8,523 bases of DNA from CAMBDR01 sp046597185. Lineage in GTDB: Bacteria; Pseudomonadota; Gammaproteobacteria; Burkholderiales; Burkholderiaceae_D. Positions within the stretch are counted from its first letter, which is position 1. Each line of letters starts with the position of its first letter. Of the stretch, positions 5,873-8,523 are shown piece by piece. The notes beneath the pieces were generated by a model. It searched no databases, was not told the DNA's origin, and saw only the letters and a program-made list of their open reading frames with translations. The DNA is taken from NCBI GenBank assembly GCA_046597185.1, contig JBKJLF010000128.1, positions 1 through 8,523 on the forward strand. The letters run 5' to 3'. The position numbers and the translations under genes were made by a program.

Positions 5873-6439
5873 TCAAACTTCCGGCACTTGCGCAACCGTC
5901 ACAGCCCACCATGGCCCGCTGGTTTTACCGAGTTGGACGGCCCAATACCATACCGACACGTCGCTCCATTGCTGCCCTTTTGCGTCATGGATGCGCTCGG
6001 ACACGATCAACTTTTCACTGCCACGGCTGGCACGAAAGCTGGACCAGCGTTCAGCGCCGATGGTGATCATGGGTTGTGCCAGCAAACTATAACCATTGGC
6101 CTTAAAGCAATCTGAGGCCGGGTGTAAGCGACGGCTGGCCTGGTTAATCCAGCGCAAAATAATTTCCCGCTTGCCATCGCTAAAACGCCCGATATGGCCG
6201 GGGAAGTCTTTTTGGAATTGCAGCTCCAGCGCGGACAAGGGTAATTGGGTCAGGCTGCGCTGTTGGAACTGCGCAGGCCAGCCGGGAAACCTGTCGCCCC
6301 CCTGCGTGGCAGCAAGCAAGGCCGCATACGCGCCCGATGGCGGCGACGGCAACGGCGACGGTAGCGGCGAGCGCAGCAGCGGTGCCAAGCCTGCGCACAG
6401 GCATAGCAGCAAAAACCAGTATCCATTACGCATGCTCAT
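5873..6439 (-). CDS. EpsI-like exosortase-associated membrane-anchored protein
   Basis: A 188-residue protein, last gene of the minus-strand operon. ATG 6439 overlaps the exosortase stop as ATGA, so it is probably translationally coupled. Residues 5-22 form a hydrophobic signal anchor (YWFLLLCLCAGLAPLL), followed by a proline/serine linker (PLPSPLPSPP). The soluble part would lie in the periplasm. RRLHPASDCFKANGY (103-117) fits the H-P-x-x-C-[FY]-x3-G-[YW] pattern of EpsI-type (DUF3485-like) proteins that accompany exosortases. Trp-rich segments follow (WYWAVQL, GPWWAV). The precise role of such partners is not settled, and I assign it by motif plus context. Stop TGA 5873-5875 has no clear terminator after it. 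Confidence 0.65.
   Translation of the reverse strand: MSMRNGYWFLLLCLCAGLAPLLRSPLPSPLPSPPSGAYAALLAATQGGDRFPGWPAQFQQRSLTQLPLSALELQFQKDFPGHIGRFSDGKREIILRWINQASRRLHPASDCFKANGYSLLAQPMITIGAERWSSFRASRGSEKLIVSERIHDAKGQQWSDVSVWYWAVQLGKTSGPWWAVTVAQVPEV
6342..6371 (-). repeat. Degenerate hexamer repeat coding for the Pro-Ser linker
   Basis: Five in-register hexamers on the plus strand (ggcgac, ggcaac, ggcgac, ggtagc, ggcgag) encode the PLPSPLPSPP linker of the EpsI-like protein on the minus strand. Six-base steps keep the frame, so copy changes would alter linker length only. Confidence 0.7.
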
Positions 6440-7329
6440 GCTGGCCGCCCCTTGATTTTATTGATTTGATGCGAACCCCAAACAATCGCACCAACCACGC
6501 AGCCAAAGGCCACCATGCCGATACCCGTATGGCCCCAGGCTGGCAGCTGCACGATACCCGCTTCGGTGTAAAACAAAGCGGCGGCGCGCAGCGCATTGCC
6601 CAGCACCACCACAGTCAAGGCCCAGGCGATGGTAGCCAGGGTTTGCCAGACTGAAAAGTGCTGCCAGGCCGCCAGGGTATAACTCAAATACATGGCAGCC
6701 CACAGCATTTTTACGCCACTGCAAGGCGCATCAATCGAAATCACCTGAGCACCCCAATGGAGTAACGTGCCTTCCAGCACCACGCTCAAACCATTCATTT
6801 GCAGCAAGGCCACCGACACATTTCCCGCCACCACCCGCAGGGGGTAGCCAAGGTAAAATTGCAAACTCGCGGCCAGCGGCAACGCCAGCATACACAAGGC
6901 ACACAAGGGCAAATTAATGCGTTGGCCAAAGCGCCAACTACTCAATAAGGTGGCCAGCGCCATTAAACCGAAGACCGCACGCAATGCGATGAATACGCCA
7001 ACCATGGTCGCCACCAGATAGACACCGAGCAACAGCGCAGGTAGCGCCAGCGGCCAAGCCAATGCAGGCCGCGCCAATGCAGGCCGCGCCAATGCAGGCC
7101 GCGCCAATTCACCGCAAATGAAAGCGACCGTGGCAGCGGCTAACAAACCCCAAAGATCATTCGACCCATCCAAGGTGCCTGCCACATACCAGCTCAGTAC
7201 GGGCCAGAGTGCCAATAACAAAGCTACGACCAGCCAGGGCGCAGCAAGGCGATGCGACCTCATCAACATCGGCATCGGCATCAGCATCAGCATCAGCATC
7301 GGCTTTTTCATCTTGATTTGCGTCTTCAT
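6436..7329 (-). CDS. Exosortase family membrane transpeptidase (dedicated type)
   Basis: A 297-residue multi-spanning inner-membrane protein that would cut and anchor or transfer PEP-CTERM proteins. The start chosen is ATG 7329, whose ATGA overlaps the stop of the upstream target gene; an earlier GTG (7383) would intrude into that gene. The catalytic triad is visible: C203 in DAPCSGVKMLW, R248 in LGNALRAAALFY and H267 in WGHTGIGM. FYLGYPLRVV, then LL...G and LEGTLL before the Cys motif, are standard exosortase features. The N-terminus carries a Met-Leu hexamer repeat (residues 11-23) and residues 75-90 hold a threefold ARPAL repeat. It sits between a single PEP-CTERM target and an EpsI-like gene, so it probably serves that one substrate. 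I do not assign a specific Xrt subtype. Confidence 0.88.
   Translation of the reverse strand: MKTQIKMKKPMLMLMLMPMPMLMRSHRLAAPWLVVALLLALWPVLSWYVAGTLDGSNDLWGLLAAATVAFICGELARPALARPALARPALAWPLALPALLLGVYLVATMVGVFIALRAVFGLMALATLLSSWRFGQRINLPLCALCMLALPLAASLQFYLGYPLRVVAGNVSVALLQMNGLSVVLEGTLLHWGAQVISIDAPCSGVKMLWAAMYLSYTLAAWQHFSVWQTLATIAWALTVVVLGNALRAAALFYTEAGIVQLPAWGHTGIGMVAFGCVVGAIVWGSHQINKIKGRPA
7061..7105 (-). repeat. Three perfect 15-bp tandem copies inside the exosortase
   Basis: The unit aatgcaggccgcgcc occurs three times without mismatch and encodes ARPAL repeats before a transmembrane segment. The period is a multiple of three, so expansion or loss keeps the frame. Perfect identity suggests recent duplication. 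Confidence 0.9.
7261..7302 (-). repeat. Seven-unit hexamer array at the exosortase N-terminus
   Basis: In-register units catcaa, catcgg x2, catcag x3 and catcgg encode the alternating Met-Leu/Met-Pro stretch at residues 11-24. Several of its ATG codons could serve as alternative starts. Confidence 0.85.
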
Positions 7330-8038
7330 CCGATTGCGCCCACCGGGTTGGATGCAGGCTGGGCGCGTCGCCGATACTGCCACGCCAAAACCGCCAGAAC
7401 CAGCGCAATCAGCAGCCAGGTTTCAGGCTCGGGAATGGTGGGTACAGAACCTGCTGCCACCGGTTCCAACCCGGCATCCTGATACTGTTCACGGGTTTCC
7501 AGCACCACCGCACTGGTTACCGCAGTCACCAATTGGTAGCGCTGTGCCAATTCAATGGCGGTTGGCCGGGTGCTCGCTGTCTGGGCCAAACGGGCCACTT
7601 CGTCAAAGGCCCACAGGCGCACCAGATGATCCGAAGTTTTGGCGACCCGCGCCACTTCGTTGGCATTGGCATCGACCCGCCCCCGCGTGAGCACAATTTG
7701 CTGCGCGCCAGCTTGCCACTGGCGGAATAGTTTTTGCAACGCTGCCCTTGGCGTGGCGTTGATGGGCACGCTATGCAAGTCTGAGCCCATATCGATTTTC
7801 TCCAACAATAAATTCGGGCCAGCGACCGCTTCCAATTCAAATAACTGCACCGCATGTGGGCGGCGTTGCTGCAAGCGGGTGAGCGATTCGGGCGATCCCG
7901 GCAAAATCGGTTGTGGGCCATGCACCCAGACGATGGCGCTGTCAGGTTTGGCGAGCGCCCAATCCCAGGCACGGGTTAAAGCGGCCAGATTATCGCGCCC
8001 ACCTTCAAACGAAAATTGCTTCACTTGCGCCATCGCAC

Positions 8039-8085
8039 CAGCCGGGGTCAGACGATGCATCAGCCGGGGTCAGACGATGCATCAG
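8039..8085 (-). repeat. 22-bp tandem duplication that breaks the reading frame
   Basis: Period-22 repeat: two perfect copies plus three bases. The unit (core ccggggtcagacgatgcat) is not a multiple of three. With one copy the PEP-CTERM target gene is intact; with two it is frameshifted. The second frame has an ATG (8060) inside the repeat but no good ribosome binding site. Confidence 0.92.
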
Positions 8086-8091
8086 GCTATT

Positions 8092-8163
8092 CGCCCTCGC
8101 ATTTGCTGTCTCATTTACTGTCTCATTTGCTGTCTCATTGGCTGGCTCATTGGCTGGCGCATT
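8092..8163 (-). repeat. Six 12-bp tandem units coding a NETA-type linker
   Basis: Six near-identical 12-bp units encode NAPA, NEPA, NETA, NETV, NETA, NARA. The array ends only six bases from the 22-bp duplication. Being in frame, copy changes would alter only linker length. The adjacent repeats make this an unstable spot. Confidence 0.85.
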
Positions 8164-8523
8164 GGTCTGGCCTTGATCCGGCAACCACGCCTGTACTTCA
8201 TCCCCTGCGATGAGCAAACCCAGTTCAATATGCGCTGGCAAATGGCTCAGGGCATCGGCAATTTGCCCGCGCAAATCACGCATCGCCAAGGAACCATCCA
8301 GCACCAGCACCACCCGCTTTGGCAACCATGCGGCTTTTTGTTGCAACTGCTGCACCACCACACTGGCATCACTGGCTTTGCTATCGTTACTCCAGGCCAC
8401 ATTCTTGCTGCTATCCCGTGGGGCTTGAATCAGCGAGCGCCCCAATTGAGTATCCTCCACCTCGCCGCGCACGGCAAAGGTATGCGGGTTGGCGCGCTCG
8501 GGCGTGAGTTCTGCGTTGCCGAT

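Larger units (their letters stand above)
7326..8523 (-). pseudogene. PEP-CTERM sorting target with vWA-like domain, frameshifted by a 22-bp duplication (5' end outside window)
   Basis: The frame is open from the right edge (IGNAELTPERANPHTFAVRG) and contains a vWA-like core: RVVLVLDGSLAMRDL, with DGSLA in place of a full DxSxS metal-site motif, and LGLLIAGDEVQAW. After the linker of NETA-type repeats it runs into a 22-bp tandem duplication (8039-8085), shifts frame and ends at 8005. The second frame resumes exactly (MHRLTPAGAMAQVKQF) and runs 244 residues to TGA 7326-7328. Removing one 22-bp unit joins the two. Near the end, YQLVTAVTSAVVLE and QYQDAGLEPV precede a PEP-CTERM signal: PEP, a hydrophobic helix (WLLIALVLAVLAW) and RRR. 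This resembles large PEP-CTERM integral membrane/VIT-vWA proteins next to their own exosortase. The product would be exported and processed by the coupled exosortase. As read, no full-length protein is made. Confidence 0.75.

Noticed and set aside
7330..7383. Upstream GTG start giving the exosortase 18 extra residues
   Set aside because: It lies inside the end of the upstream gene, while the ATG at 7329 forms the same ATGA overlap seen at the next junction.
7526..7972. 148-residue minus-strand frame within the PEP-CTERM target
   Set aside because: Shadow of the real frame in G+C-rich DNA; the real frame has the PEP-CTERM signal and conserved blocks.

Overview
The window looks like chromosomal DNA from a Gram-negative proteobacterium, most likely a betaproteobacterium or a relative. 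This rests on an exosortase/PEP-CTERM operon and a gene fragment resembling the ketosynthase-like proteins of proteobacterial accessory loci. No rRNA, tRNA or CRISPR array was seen. Base composition is mosaic: the left and central parts (about 1700-5170) are visibly A+T-rich, while everything right of about 5170 is G+C-richer, so the central genes may have been acquired.

Layout. 2-289 is the 3' end of a DDE-integrase-type transposase. 290-1354 has no convincing gene and carries several perfect hairpins and a hexanucleotide array. 1355-1657 (minus) is a small CI/XRE-like repressor with a good promoter and a palindromic candidate operator. 1784-2339 is mostly intergenic and holds a possible 22-residue ORF with a strong ribosome binding site. 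2340-5077 (plus) is the most interesting part, a compact RiPP-type cassette: a 63-residue precursor with a double-glycine leader and a core with two CxxxC pairs, a hairpin terminator, a radical SAM/SPASM maturase, and an exported S41-family peptidase. The maturase has a one-base frameshift near 3629-3636 that removes its last cysteine motif; a complete ending is present in another frame up to 3747.

5284-5766 (plus) is an N-terminal fragment of a ketosynthase-like protein with a ten-cytosine tract near its start. 5873-8523 (minus) is a three-gene operon: a sorting target ending in a vWA-like/PEP-CTERM region (its 5' end lies outside the window), a dedicated exosortase, and a small EpsI-like membrane-anchored protein. 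Both junctions are ATGA overlaps. The sorting target is split by a 22-bp tandem duplication that shifts the frame, and all three genes carry short tandem repeats.

Working model (inference): in the cassette the precursor is made in excess because of the terminator, modified on its cysteines by the radical SAM enzyme, and possibly processed by the S41 peptidase; no transporter is visible. In the minus-strand operon the exosortase would process the single co-transcribed PEP-CTERM protein. Two frameshifts plus several slippage-prone tracts suggest decay, phase variation or assembly errors, which raw reads would separate.
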